The translations under genes and the position numbers were made by a program. Of a stretch of DNA of 64,000 bases, positions 56,670-64,000 are shown one piece after another. The DNA is taken from the NCBI RefSeq assembly GCF_014191725.1, contig NZ_JACHWZ010000007.1, positions 1-64,000 of the forward strand. The letters are read 5' to 3'. The stretch is from Microbulbifer rhizosphaerae. GTDB taxonomy: Bacteria > Pseudomonadota > Gammaproteobacteria > Pseudomonadales > Cellvibrionaceae. Numbering within the stretch: the stretch's first letter is position 1; every line of letters starts with the position of its first letter. The notes beneath the pieces are model-generated. The model saw nothing but the letters and a program-made list of their open reading frames with translations. It was not told the origin of the DNA and ran no database searches.

Positions 56670-58007
56670 TCAATTATTCCTTATTGCCCAGAGCTCCATG
56701 GTCAGGCCGGGGAATTCCGCCCCGAGGTGAACCGCAAACCCCCCGGACCTCTGCATTGCCTGCCACAGCTCTCCCGTGCGCTCCAGCTCAAAGTAGGTAA
56801 AGCCAGCGTGATAGGGGATCTGGCGGGGCGCCACCGGAAGCGGACGCAGGGCGAGCCCCGGCAGCTGCGCGGAAATCAGCTCGCGAATAGCCTCCACCGG
56901 GGCGACCTTGGCCTGGCCCGGGAAACGGCTGCGCAGCAGGTCGCCGGGCATATCGGCTTTCGCGGCCACGATAAAGCTCGCGGTTTTGACAAGCGACGGG
57001 TCGGTGACCGGCGCGACAAAAATTCCGAACTTTCTCTGCACCAGCTCCATTGCAATGGCGGTCTGCTCCAGTACCGTCGACAGCGACTGGCGCAGTGCGG
57101 AGAACAACCCGGCGTAGCTCTGCTGCAGGTTTTCGTGTGAATAACCGGGAATTGCCGGCGGCCGCTTGTTGGGCGAGGTAAATGTGGACAACTCCCCGGC
57201 CAGTTGAAGCAGCTCCAGAAAAAAGCTGTGGGGATGCAGGCGCGGCTGTGCGGTCAGCTGGCCCAACAGCGGCTCAAAACGGTTGATCACCTGCAGAAGC
57301 AGGTAATCGGCTATCTCGGCCGAACCGCTCCTGCCGCTGTCGCTCAGGCGGTGTCCCAGCGCCGAACCGCGGTGATCCAGCAGTCCCCTGATTTCCTCTA
57401 TATAGGCCTTGATGACAGAGGAAGCCTCGGAATTCAGCAATGGCGGTATATAGTCGGAGTCCAGCTCCACCGGTTTTTCCGGCTGCCGCTCGCGGATTCT
57501 GGCAATGCCGATTGCCGCATAGCCGCTGAGATCATCGCTGCCCAACTTCAAACAGGCGCGCAGCTTGCCCACCTGGATGCGCGCCGATTCGCCGGATGCC
57601 GAGGCACTGCTGCGGACATCAAAGTTACATGTCTGATAACGCGCCTGGGGAAAATCCTCCTGATCGCGCACCGACTCCTGGCTCCCGGGCCTTTTCATCG
57701 GCACGCAGAGGTAGACGACTTCGTCCCTGGTATGTACCGGAACTTCGAGAACCTCCGGCAGATATTCGTTCTCCGGAGCGAGCATCGGTGTACCGTCGGG
57801 AAAAATGGCGTTGACCCGGGATACCGATATCTTCCCCATGGCCAGCGGCTCACTGTCGATGGCCAGTTCAACGATGCCCCACGTGTAGGGCCCCAGGGCG
57901 GCCGTCCGCGCCTGCAGCAATTGTTCCAGGTAGCGGTCCTGCTGCTGGAAATGCTGAGGGCGCAAAAACATGCCCTCCCCCCAAATAACCTTATTATTCG
58001 CCGACAT
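56670..58007 (-). CDS. tssK: T6SS baseplate-membrane connector TssK
   Basis: 445 residues, the standard length. It starts NKVIWGEGMFLRPQHFQQQDRYLEQLL, the diagnostic TssK N-terminus. Further family blocks are EYLPEVLEVPVHT, SFFLELLQLAGELSTF and FVAPVTDPSLVKTASFIVAAKADMP. TssK trimers link TssF-G wedges to TssL-M. It is tightly coupled to tssL downstream and lies 31 bases from tssJ upstream. Confidence 0.97.
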   Translation of the reverse strand: MSANNKVIWGEGMFLRPQHFQQQDRYLEQLLQARTAALGPYTWGIVELAIDSEPLAMGKISVSRVNAIFPDGTPMLAPENEYLPEVLEVPVHTRDEVVYLCVPMKRPGSQESVRDQEDFPQARYQTCNFDVRSSASASGESARIQVGKLRACLKLGSDDLSGYAAIGIARIRERQPEKPVELDSDYIPPLLNSEASSVIKAYIEEIRGLLDHRGSALGHRLSDSGRSGSAEIADYLLLQVINRFEPLLGQLTAQPRLHPHSFFLELLQLAGELSTFTSPNKRPPAIPGYSHENLQQSYAGLFSALRQSLSTVLEQTAIAMELVQRKFGIFVAPVTDPSLVKTASFIVAAKADMPGDLLRSRFPGQAKVAPVEAIRELISAQLPGLALRPLPVAPRQIPYHAGFTYFELERTGELWQAMQRSGGFAVHLGAEFPGLTMELWAIRNN

Positions 58008-58038
58008 GTTTCTTCCTTAACGGAGCTGTAAGCCCTGG

Positions 58039-58680
58039 TTAGCGGCTCAGACCTTCGATTGCTTTCTTGTCCTTCTCCACTTGCTGGAGTCGCTCGCGCA
58101 TGCGCTCGTACTCGGCGCTGGAGATGGTCACCGTATCGTCCTTTTCCGGGGAAGAGCTTCCACTCTTTGGCTTCCTGTCGGACAGCCGGCTCCGCCGCGA
58201 CAACGACGCCGGAGAACCTATCCATTTATCCGCGAGCGTTACCTGATATTCATTTGCCTTGTGATCGGTTATCGGCAACAGCATCAGCGCATCCGCATCC
58301 TGGTACTGCACGAACTCCGCCAGCAGGCCGATATATTTGACCTCCGGGGTCAAATTCAGCCTTTCCAGGCGCTGCTCACCGGGGGCAAACTCCTTGAGAA
58401 TGACCGTATCGAGCAGGTCCTTGCCCAGCCTGGACTCCGCGTTCTCGTAGAGGTTGAGGAAATCCTCCCGGGAAAACTGGCGGTCGTCGGCGAGCATGAA
58501 GACACGAACCACAACCGGCGACGCGCGGCCGTCGTAATCGGGATTTACATCATTTCTGGCATCCACGGCCAGCTCGAGACTGGTTTCAAAATTCAATGTG
58601 CGGCGAGTGGTTTGGCAGGCGGCAGCGGACAGGACAAGGAGCCCGATCAGCAGCAACCTGAAAACTTTACTAGCAGACAT
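58039..58680 (-). CDS. tssJ: T6SS outer-membrane lipoprotein TssJ
   Basis: 213 residues. The signal peptide ends in the lipobox SAAAC (Cys22). The transthyretin-like body has LELAVDARNDVNPDYDGRASPVVVRVFML, the strongest TssJ block, and RLERLNLTPEVKYIGLLAEFVQYQDADA. TssJ anchors TssM at the outer membrane. It is longer than most homologues. After about residue 160 there is a Ser/Arg/Lys-rich linker and a terminal heptad-like helix (YERMRERLQQVEKDKKAIEGL), an added coiled coil of unknown purpose. Confidence 0.92.
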   Translation of the reverse strand: MSASKVFRLLLIGLLVLSAAACQTTRRTLNFETSLELAVDARNDVNPDYDGRASPVVVRVFMLADDRQFSREDFLNLYENAESRLGKDLLDTVILKEFAPGEQRLERLNLTPEVKYIGLLAEFVQYQDADALMLLPITDHKANEYQVTLADKWIGSPASLSRRSRLSDRKPKSGSSSPEKDDTVTISSAEYERMRERLQQVEKDKKAIEGLSR

Positions 58681-58709
58681 GACAATATCCTTGGACTTTG
58701 TTATTTGTA

Positions 58710-60494
58710 TTAATCTTTCAGATGTCGCTGATTTTTCAGCTCCGACAATCTGTACTCGTAAGTGGTGGCAAATTCGTCGCCGAAAAGGCGTCGGTAACAG
58801 GCTTCCGGGTCCCTTGCCAGCTCTCCGTACAACTCCTTGAAACCTTCCCAGTTCTTGGCATTTTTACTGCCAAAGACGCCGCCCCGGTTGCTCACGCGGC
58901 GCTCGATGTTATCCGGGCTGAAAAACTTCAGCATTGCATCGTAGCCCGCACGCATACCGTCCAGCACCGCCATCTGGTGATCGGAGAGATCATCGAATCC
59001 GTCCGCGACCGCCTGCTGGGGCGACATAAAGGCTCCGTTTCCGGAAAACATCACACCGAGTGCATCGGCGGCCGTGGCGCTGAATTTCAGCGGGTTGTTC
59101 GCCTCTGTCTGAATCATGGTGCGCTGCACCCGCAGCTCGTTTTTGATACTGCTCCTGGCGCGCAGCAGGTCAATCAGGCGGGCTATGGTTTCCTGCACAA
59201 TCGCGGACACCTGCTGATCCAGTTGCTGCCTGTGCTCCGGGGGAAGGTTCAGGCCCAGCGCCGCCATCAGCGCACCGGTATCCACGCCTGCCGCCGCCGG
59301 CGGGTGAGGAGGAGGCGGCGGCTCCGGGGCCGCAACCGGGCTCACGCCCGCGGGACTGGGCTGAAGCCCGGCATTGTGTGGTGGGATTTGCTGGGGCGGG
59401 GGTTGTTGTAATGGGTCCTGCTGCAATGGGTTCTGTTGCAGGGGGCTCTGCTGCTGCGGAGTTTGCTGCGGTGAGGTTTGCTGCAGCGGGGAAAACTGTT
59501 GCGAGGCGTGGGAAAAGCCCTCGGGTTGTCCGCCGGCGTTAAAACCGGGTGCTCCATCCACCTGTTGCCCCTGCATGACGGCGAAGGATTCCGCAAAGGG
59601 GTTGTCGGCCTCCGCCGGTTGCGGGGCCGGGGGGTGTGGCTGTGGTTGCGGCTGTGGTTGCGGCGGTACCTGCTGCTGCGGTTGCACCTGTTGCTGCGGC
59701 TGTGGCGTCTGTACCGACTCCACCACCGGAGGCTGCTGTGCGGTAAAGCTCATCGCATGCTGGTCCGCCGGTGCGTGATCCTGGCTACTGCCGTCTTTCC
59801 ACCAGTCGTCGTCCTCCCACTGGCCGCCCGACGCCCTGTTCGACCCACTGTCGAAACCGGCCAGGGGGTCCCAGCTTTCATCGGAACCTGAACTTCCGGA
59901 TGAGCCGAATACCGCCAGTGGATCCACCGGTTCGGCGTTCGGGGAAACCAGGCTGTCGGAAGAGGGGCTGCCCGCACTGGTGCCGACGTATCCCCACTCC
60001 CCGGAATGGGACGCTCCTGAGTTCGCGCCCGGTTCCAGCCAGCTGTCCAGTTGTTGCGCCTCCGCCTGGCTCTGCATCTTGGCGGCGGCCGCGGGACTGA
60101 AGGTGGTGCGGTCGCCGCTGTCGAGGAAGTCCGCCCCGCCGAGTCCCTTCGGCAGGTCCGATTCGGCCTGTGGCCGGCGGAGGGCCACCTTCAACTGGTA
60201 ATCCCCGATGCCGATAACGTCGCCTTCGCTCAGCGGAACACGGTTGCCCTTGCCGATGGGGTTCTCCCCCTGGTTGAGGTAAGTTCCGTTGGTGCTGTTG
60301 TCCACCAGATAGTACTGGTTGTCGCCGAAAGCGATCATCGCGTGCTTGGAAGACACCACCCGCTCCGGATCGGGCAACACCCAGTCATTGCCGTCTGCGC
60401 GGCCGAGATTGCCGCCGGCGGGGGTAAACAGTTTGGTGTGCTTAAGCATGTTGGCACCCTTTGGGTCCGCCAACACGGAGAGGATCAGATCCAT
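58710..60494 (-). CDS. tagH: FHA-domain T6SS regulator TagH
   Basis: 594 residues. The N-terminal FHA domain (1-105) has GRADGNDWVLPD, VVSSKHAMI and NSTNGTYLN, the phosphothreonine-binding loops. The middle 300 residues are low-complexity, first Ser/Gly/Asp-rich, then Pro/Gln-rich with near-tandem PLQQ and PQPQ runs. The C-terminal T6SS FHA-associated domain (about 420-594) contains NNPLKFSATAADALGVMF, a pattern typical of Fha/TagH proteins. In the threonine-phosphorylation pathway the kinase phosphorylates Fha and PppA reverses it. All three are in this window. Confidence 0.93.
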   Translation of the reverse strand: MDLILSVLADPKGANMLKHTKLFTPAGGNLGRADGNDWVLPDPERVVSSKHAMIAFGDNQYYLVDNSTNGTYLNQGENPIGKGNRVPLSEGDVIGIGDYQLKVALRRPQAESDLPKGLGGADFLDSGDRTTFSPAAAAKMQSQAEAQQLDSWLEPGANSGASHSGEWGYVGTSAGSPSSDSLVSPNAEPVDPLAVFGSSGSSGSDESWDPLAGFDSGSNRASGGQWEDDDWWKDGSSQDHAPADQHAMSFTAQQPPVVESVQTPQPQQQVQPQQQVPPQPQPQPQPHPPAPQPAEADNPFAESFAVMQGQQVDGAPGFNAGGQPEGFSHASQQFSPLQQTSPQQTPQQQSPLQQNPLQQDPLQQPPPQQIPPHNAGLQPSPAGVSPVAAPEPPPPPHPPAAAGVDTGALMAALGLNLPPEHRQQLDQQVSAIVQETIARLIDLLRARSSIKNELRVQRTMIQTEANNPLKFSATAADALGVMFSGNGAFMSPQQAVADGFDDLSDHQMAVLDGMRAGYDAMLKFFSPDNIERRVSNRGGVFGSKNAKNWEGFKELYGELARDPEACYRRLFGDEFATTYEYRLSELKNQRHLKD

Positions 60495-60615
60495 TTCACT
60501 CTGGCTCGCGCTGTAGTGTTATTTCGCAATTGCGACAGGGCATACTGCCGACACTGCCGCCATGGTGCCATTCTTTTTACTTCGATATCCGCATATTTCC
60601 ACCGGCGGATACCGA

Positions 60616-62100
60616 TCAGCTCCAGGGCCCTTTGAGGCCGCCGCCGGCAAGCGACTGCAGCCGGGGCAGCAGAATCTGGTCGCGACCCTGCACCGAACGC
60701 AATGTGCTGATGCCCGCACTTTCAAACCGCGCCGCCGCCCTGTCGGTGAGCAGGGCTTCGGCACAGGGTGTCATCCACCGCCCCTGGGGCAGGTCGCGCA
60801 AATGCAGAGGCAGGTCCTCATAGCTCGCCGACAAAACCGGTGCCGGCCGCCCCGCCTCGGAAAACTGTTGGCATATGGAAAGCGCCAGCAGGTAGGCGCT
60901 GTTGCCCCAGAGATAGTAATTGTGGCCGTGCTCTGGTGTCAGCTCCTCGTATTCAAAGCAGTCCGTCGTCGCCGAGTCGGCACCGTAGGGCAGGCGGAGC
61001 ATAAAGCGCGGGCCCGCCAGCGCCACGTACTCGCTACCGGAATACTCCCTCACCGCCAGCCAGCTCTCGGCGAACTCGCCGGACAGGGGATAGTGCCAGT
61101 CGTCCGGGTCCAGGGAGCCCGCCAGACTGGGGCAACCGGCCAGACGGGGGTCTGCTCCAAGGAGGAGCGCACTTCCCGCCGCTTCGGCAATAGTGGAGAG
61201 ATCGATCAGCCAATGGAGGTCCCGCTCTTCGTCGGCGACAAAGAAATCTCCGACGATCAGGTTGTACGGCCGGCTGCCCGAAATGGTCTCCCCCTCCACG
61301 AGGCACTTGAAAATCTGGGATTTTTCGAGATCGCTCTCGGCCTGGGCGAGATCGGCCATCAGCTCTTCCTTGCTGATATCTATCAGGTACAGGTGCAAAT
61401 TCGGGTGATCCTGCACTCGGCGCAACAACAGGTGCAGGCTCCGCCAACTGGCCTCCAACTGGCGGAAATCACTGTGGTGCATGAGTTTACGCATGGCCTC
61501 GGAGGCCGCCTCTTTTACCGCCTGCAGGTAGGTGCCCTGACGCTGGTCCGGCGTTTTCTGCACATAGGGGGCGACTATATCCCGGATCAACCGGTCGATC
61601 CGGCCCTGATCGCTATTCCGGTAACTGTCCCGATAGCTGTCGGAGCCGAGGATTGCGTCCAGCATGGATGCCCCACCGAGAGACGCATTCGCCAGGGCGT
61701 CGTCGACGCCGCGCAGCTCCGGCTTCCACTGCTGGATTTCCTCCGCAGCCCTGGAGAATTCCGCTGGATTCAGCAGGCGCTTTTCCAGTTCGATAAATTG
61801 CCTGAAGAGCGGCACCCGACTGTACAGGTAGTCGGGGTGCAGGTCGTCGTACTCCAGCAGGGACAGAGGTTCATCCATCACCGGCAATTGCAAACGCACG
61901 CCGAGCCGCTCGAACAGGGACTCGAAACTGTCCTTACCCAGACGGTGGGCCGGGCGCTGTGACAGGGTTTCCGGCTCGCACAGGCGCCGGCTGGAGCGCC
62001 CGCTGAAGTCGCCCAGAATAGCCACCTTCAGCACTTCGCCGGACGTCGGCTGGAGGGCCTCGCCCTGTTCGCTGTGAAAAATGGAGGCGCCGGAATTCAT
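60616..62100 (-). CDS. TssB-TssC fusion sheath-family protein
   Basis: 494 residues from the ATG at 62100 (an in-frame TTG lies at 62115). The N-terminal region (about 20-130) contains LKVAILGDFSGR and a later LPVMDEPLSLLEYDDLHPDYL, resembling the TssB/VipA fold. The rest is TssC-like: FRQLEASWRSLHLLLRRV, FKCLVEGETISGSRPYNLIVGDFFV, RFMLRLPYGADS and NYYLWGNSAYLLALSI. This is the third TssC-family gene in the locus. It is shorter in its TssC part than true TssC. It lies between tagH and the RAYT gene. A cap, baseplate ring or regulator is more likely than bulk sheath, but that is inference. Confidence 0.87.
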   Translation of the reverse strand: MNSGASIFHSEQGEALQPTSGEVLKVAILGDFSGRSSRRLCEPETLSQRPAHRLGKDSFESLFERLGVRLQLPVMDEPLSLLEYDDLHPDYLYSRVPLFRQFIELEKRLLNPAEFSRAAEEIQQWKPELRGVDDALANASLGGASMLDAILGSDSYRDSYRNSDQGRIDRLIRDIVAPYVQKTPDQRQGTYLQAVKEAASEAMRKLMHHSDFRQLEASWRSLHLLLRRVQDHPNLHLYLIDISKEELMADLAQAESDLEKSQIFKCLVEGETISGSRPYNLIVGDFFVADEERDLHWLIDLSTIAEAAGSALLLGADPRLAGCPSLAGSLDPDDWHYPLSGEFAESWLAVREYSGSEYVALAGPRFMLRLPYGADSATTDCFEYEELTPEHGHNYYLWGNSAYLLALSICQQFSEAGRPAPVLSASYEDLPLHLRDLPQGRWMTPCAEALLTDRAAARFESAGISTLRSVQGRDQILLPRLQSLAGGGLKGPWS

Positions 62101-62117
62101 GGTGATTTGATTCAAAA

Positions 62118-62912
62118 TTAAGTTTCCATTGGCGTGGCTTCGAGGTTTTCCGGCTGCTTGGCCACGTTCTGCGCGACACTGACAACCTCTGGAGCCTTCT
62201 CGGCCGCAGTTTTTTTCGACTTGCGCGGCCGTCCGCGCTTCAGGGGCCTGACCCGCTGGTTGGCGATCTGCTCAATTTTGTCCTTGAACGCATCCCCTCC
62301 CAAAACCTGCCCCACCTTGATCGTTTCCGCGATGTAGTCCAACAGTCGCCGGTCAAAACTGTAGCGGAACAGCGAGCGATACTCCTGCGCACGCGCCCGC
62401 GGGGTCTCTCCCAGGGCCAGGTACAGCCGGTGGTCGGTAATCACGGCGTTTTCTACGTTGTCGGCATGGTGATTGAAACTGGACCAGGGGTAGTCCCCCA
62501 GGGAGTCGGCCAACCCCAGGTACAGGGGCCGGAGTTCCACATAGCGGTAACAGGTGAGCAGGTAGGCATCGGAATCGATAAGGCTGGACTTGTAGCGGCC
62601 CCGCCACAAGGTGCCCGAGCGCTTGTAGCGGTGGTTGACGTACTGCACGTAGCGCCTGCCCAGGGACTGCATCATCGAAGAGACACCGTTGGGCACCCTC
62701 GGCGTGGCGATGATCTGCACCATATTGGGCAGGAGTACATAGGCATGGACATCCACACGATACTGATCTGCCGCATTGCGCAAGCTGATGAGGTAGAACT
62801 GGTAATCTTCTTCATCGAAGAAGCAGGGCAAGTTGTTATGGCCTACCTGGACGATGTGCTGAGGGATGTCTATCAGGTTCAGTCGTGGTAGACGGGGCAT
62901 TGGGTAGGCCAA
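62118..62912 (-). CDS. RAYT-like protein with lost HUH motif
   Basis: 264 residues of the REP-associated tyrosine transposase (Y1/IS200-like) family: IPQHIVQVGHNNLPCFFDEEDYQFYL, AYVLLPNMVQII, MQSLGRRYVQYVNHRYKRSGTLWRGRYKS, DYPWSSF. The catalytic H-U-H, normally in a PNHVHLL context, is M64-V65-Q66, so metal-dependent cleavage should be lost. The tyrosine region (Tyr88/Tyr91) is kept. The tail carries an AT-hook-like KRGRPRK (225-231). It is 17 bases upstream of the TssB-TssC fusion start and divergent from pppA. A domesticated DNA-binding regulator of the T6SS locus is my inference; a dying transposase is the alternative. Confidence 0.85.
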   Translation of the reverse strand: MAYPMPRLPRLNLIDIPQHIVQVGHNNLPCFFDEEDYQFYLISLRNAADQYRVDVHAYVLLPNMVQIIATPRVPNGVSSMMQSLGRRYVQYVNHRYKRSGTLWRGRYKSSLIDSDAYLLTCYRYVELRPLYLGLADSLGDYPWSSFNHHADNVENAVITDHRLYLALGETPRARAQEYRSLFRYSFDRRLLDYIAETIKVGQVLGGDAFKDKIEQIANQRVRPLKRGRPRKSKKTAAEKAPEVVSVAQNVAKQPENLEATPMET

Positions 62913-63011
62913 TCCTTTTCTTGTACAGGCGTACCGCCTGGTTTCACCATGAAATCTGGCCCATTATCGCAAAACAAGGAAAAAAATTTCAAACTCCCTG
63001 TCACACCAAGT

Positions 63012-63017
63012 TAGAAT
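63012..63017 (+). promoter_or_regulatory. Possible -10 box of pppA
   Basis: TAGAAT is preceded 19 bases earlier by TTTCAA, a weak -35. The start would fall near 63024. This favours the ATG at 63114 over the GTG at 63027 as the pppA start, since the latter would be nearly leaderless. Spacing is longer than ideal. Confidence 0.3.
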
Positions 63018-63066
63018 CATCCGCCTGTGACGGTGGGGTTACAGCCAAATCCGGCCAAACCTGTCG

Positions 63067-63096
63067 AGAGCGATACAACCAAGAGCGATACAACCA
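63067..63096. repeat. 15-bp tandem direct repeat
   Basis: AGAGCGATACAACCA occurs twice in a row. If the upstream GTG start of pppA is used, it encodes SDTTK twice; if the ATG at 63114 is used, the repeat lies in the leader about 20 bases before the start. It may be simple slippage or a paired binding site in the divergent region. Confidence 0.8.
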
Positions 63097-63113
63097 AGGG
63101 AGTCCCGGCGGAC

Positions 63114-63977
63114 ATGGAGCCCATCAGGCTGGCAGTCAATGGGCGGACAGACGTAGGTCGAGTCCGTGAAGCCAACGAAGACAGTATTCGGTGCCACACC
63201 GATCCCGATCACCCCTTCGCCTATGTCATAGTCGCCGACGGCATGGGCGGCTACAGTGGTGGCGCGACTGCGAGCAAAATTGCCGCAGACACCCTCCAAC
63301 ACCACCTGGACAGCCAGCTCGACAGCGCCTTTTTCTCCTGCACTCCCGAGCAGCAGCAGGCCGCTCTCCACACGTCCCTGGCGAATGCGATCCACGCCGC
63401 CAACCGGGAAATCCTCAACGCCAAGAGCGCCCACCCCCAATTGGCCCAGATGGGGACCACCCTTGTGCTGGCAGTAATCTGGCACGACTTCCTGATCGTC
63501 GCCCACCTTGGCGACTCCCGCGCCTACCTGTGGAACCACTACGGCCTGCAGCGCCTCACCCGGGACCACAGCGTCGTCCAGGAAATGATCGACAGCGGCC
63601 AACTGACCCCCGAACAGGCACAGGAGTCGAATATCCGCAATCACATCACTCGTGCGCTCGGGGTCTCGGACCATGTTGAACCCATCATCAACAGCTGGAA
63701 GCTCACCGAAAACGCCCTGCTGCTGCTGTGCAGCGACGGGCTCACCGAATACCTCGACGACCGCGCCATAGAACAGGTATTGGCAAGCCACCGACCGGCC
63801 CTCGACTGCGTGTGTCGATTTGTCGATGACGCCAATCGGCTCGGGGGCAGGGACAACATCAGCGCCGGCGTCCTGGAGTTCACCAACCGGGCGGAAGCCC
63901 GGGCCGAAAACCTTCCCGACGCCATCACGTTGCGACCGAAAAAAGAAGACATTACCGTACGCAGAGAACAGCGCTGA
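63114..63977 (+). CDS. pppA: PP2C-type phosphatase PppA
   Basis: 287 residues from the ATG at 63114; an in-frame GTG at 63027 would add 29 residues with no family match. Motifs of metal-dependent PP2C phosphatases are all present: GRTDVGRVREANEDS, VADGMGG (40-46), MGTTLVLAVI, HLGDSRAYLW, LTRDHSVVQEM, LLLCSDGLTEYLDD and GGRDNISAGVLEF. In T6SS loci PppA removes the phosphate placed by the PpkA kinase on Fha/TagH, switching secretion off. Here the kinase is at the opposite end of the locus. It is divergent from the RAYT gene with a 201-base gap. Confidence 0.94.
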   Translation: MEPIRLAVNGRTDVGRVREANEDSIRCHTDPDHPFAYVIVADGMGGYSGGATASKIAADTLQHHLDSQLDSAFFSCTPEQQQAALHTSLANAIHAANREILNAKSAHPQLAQMGTTLVLAVIWHDFLIVAHLGDSRAYLWNHYGLQRLTRDHSVVQEMIDSGQLTPEQAQESNIRNHITRALGVSDHVEPIINSWKLTENALLLLCSDGLTEYLDDRAIEQVLASHRPALDCVCRFVDDANRLGGRDNISAGVLEFTNRAEARAENLPDAITLRPKKEDITVRREQR

Positions 63978-64000
63978 GCCAGCTTCTGCAAAGGGAATCG

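Overview
The window reads as chromosome of a GC-rich gammaproteobacterium. RNase R, RlmB, PEP carboxylase and tRNA-Leu(CAG) are all of gammaproteobacterial type. The contents (a complete type VI secretion locus with a phosphorylation branch, a giant two-partner-secretion adhesin, a poly-Ser-linked lipoprotein) fit marine Cellvibrionales-like lineages such as Microbulbifer. That placement is inference; there is no rRNA here to test it.

Layout. (1) 1-1314: a perfect CRP-type palindrome, then a small TPR protein and an unknown small protein on the + strand. (2) 1330-8184: housekeeping genes rlmB, rnr and ppc on the - strand, with tRNA-Leu, its sigma-70 promoter and its terminator on the + strand between rnr and ppc. 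The lysine-rich tail of RNase R lies in the -1 frame after an A9 run. (3) 8870-10981: a lipoprotein with an Ig/cadherin-like domain and FG-GAP-like repeats. (4) 11138-27386: a two-partner secretion pair, a 4701-residue adhesin carrying about 13 units of roughly 224 residues and its TpsB transporter. (5) 27470-38221: a membrane Ser/Thr kinase fused to a formylglycine-generating-enzyme-like domain, divergent from an hcp/vgrG island. The island holds a probably truncated effector with a decayed immunity-like gene, an adaptor-like protein, PAAR, a putative periplasmic immunity protein, a class 3 lipase effector, a 38-residue ORF and a membrane protein. (6) 38293-62912: the structural T6SS genes, all on the - strand: tssH-G-F-E-C2-C-B-A, an orphan, a SapC-family gene, tagF, tssM-L-K-J, tagH (FHA), a TssB-TssC fusion and an inactivated REP-type transposase (RAYT). 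(7) 63114-63977: the PP2C phosphatase PppA, divergent from the RAYT gene.

How it works together. TssJ-L-M form the envelope complex, TssK-F-G-E with VgrG/PAAR the baseplate and spike, Hcp the tube, TssB-C the sheath, TssA the assembly cap and ClpV the recycling ATPase. Kinase, PppA, TagH and TagF together form a complete threonine-phosphorylation control branch placed at both ends of the locus. The lipase and its neighbour are the clearest effector-immunity pair. The most unusual items are three TssC-family proteins in one locus (one fused to a TssB-like domain), the RAYT protein whose HUH motif has become M-V-Q, the frame change in rnr, and the decayed effector/immunity scar upstream of vgrG.
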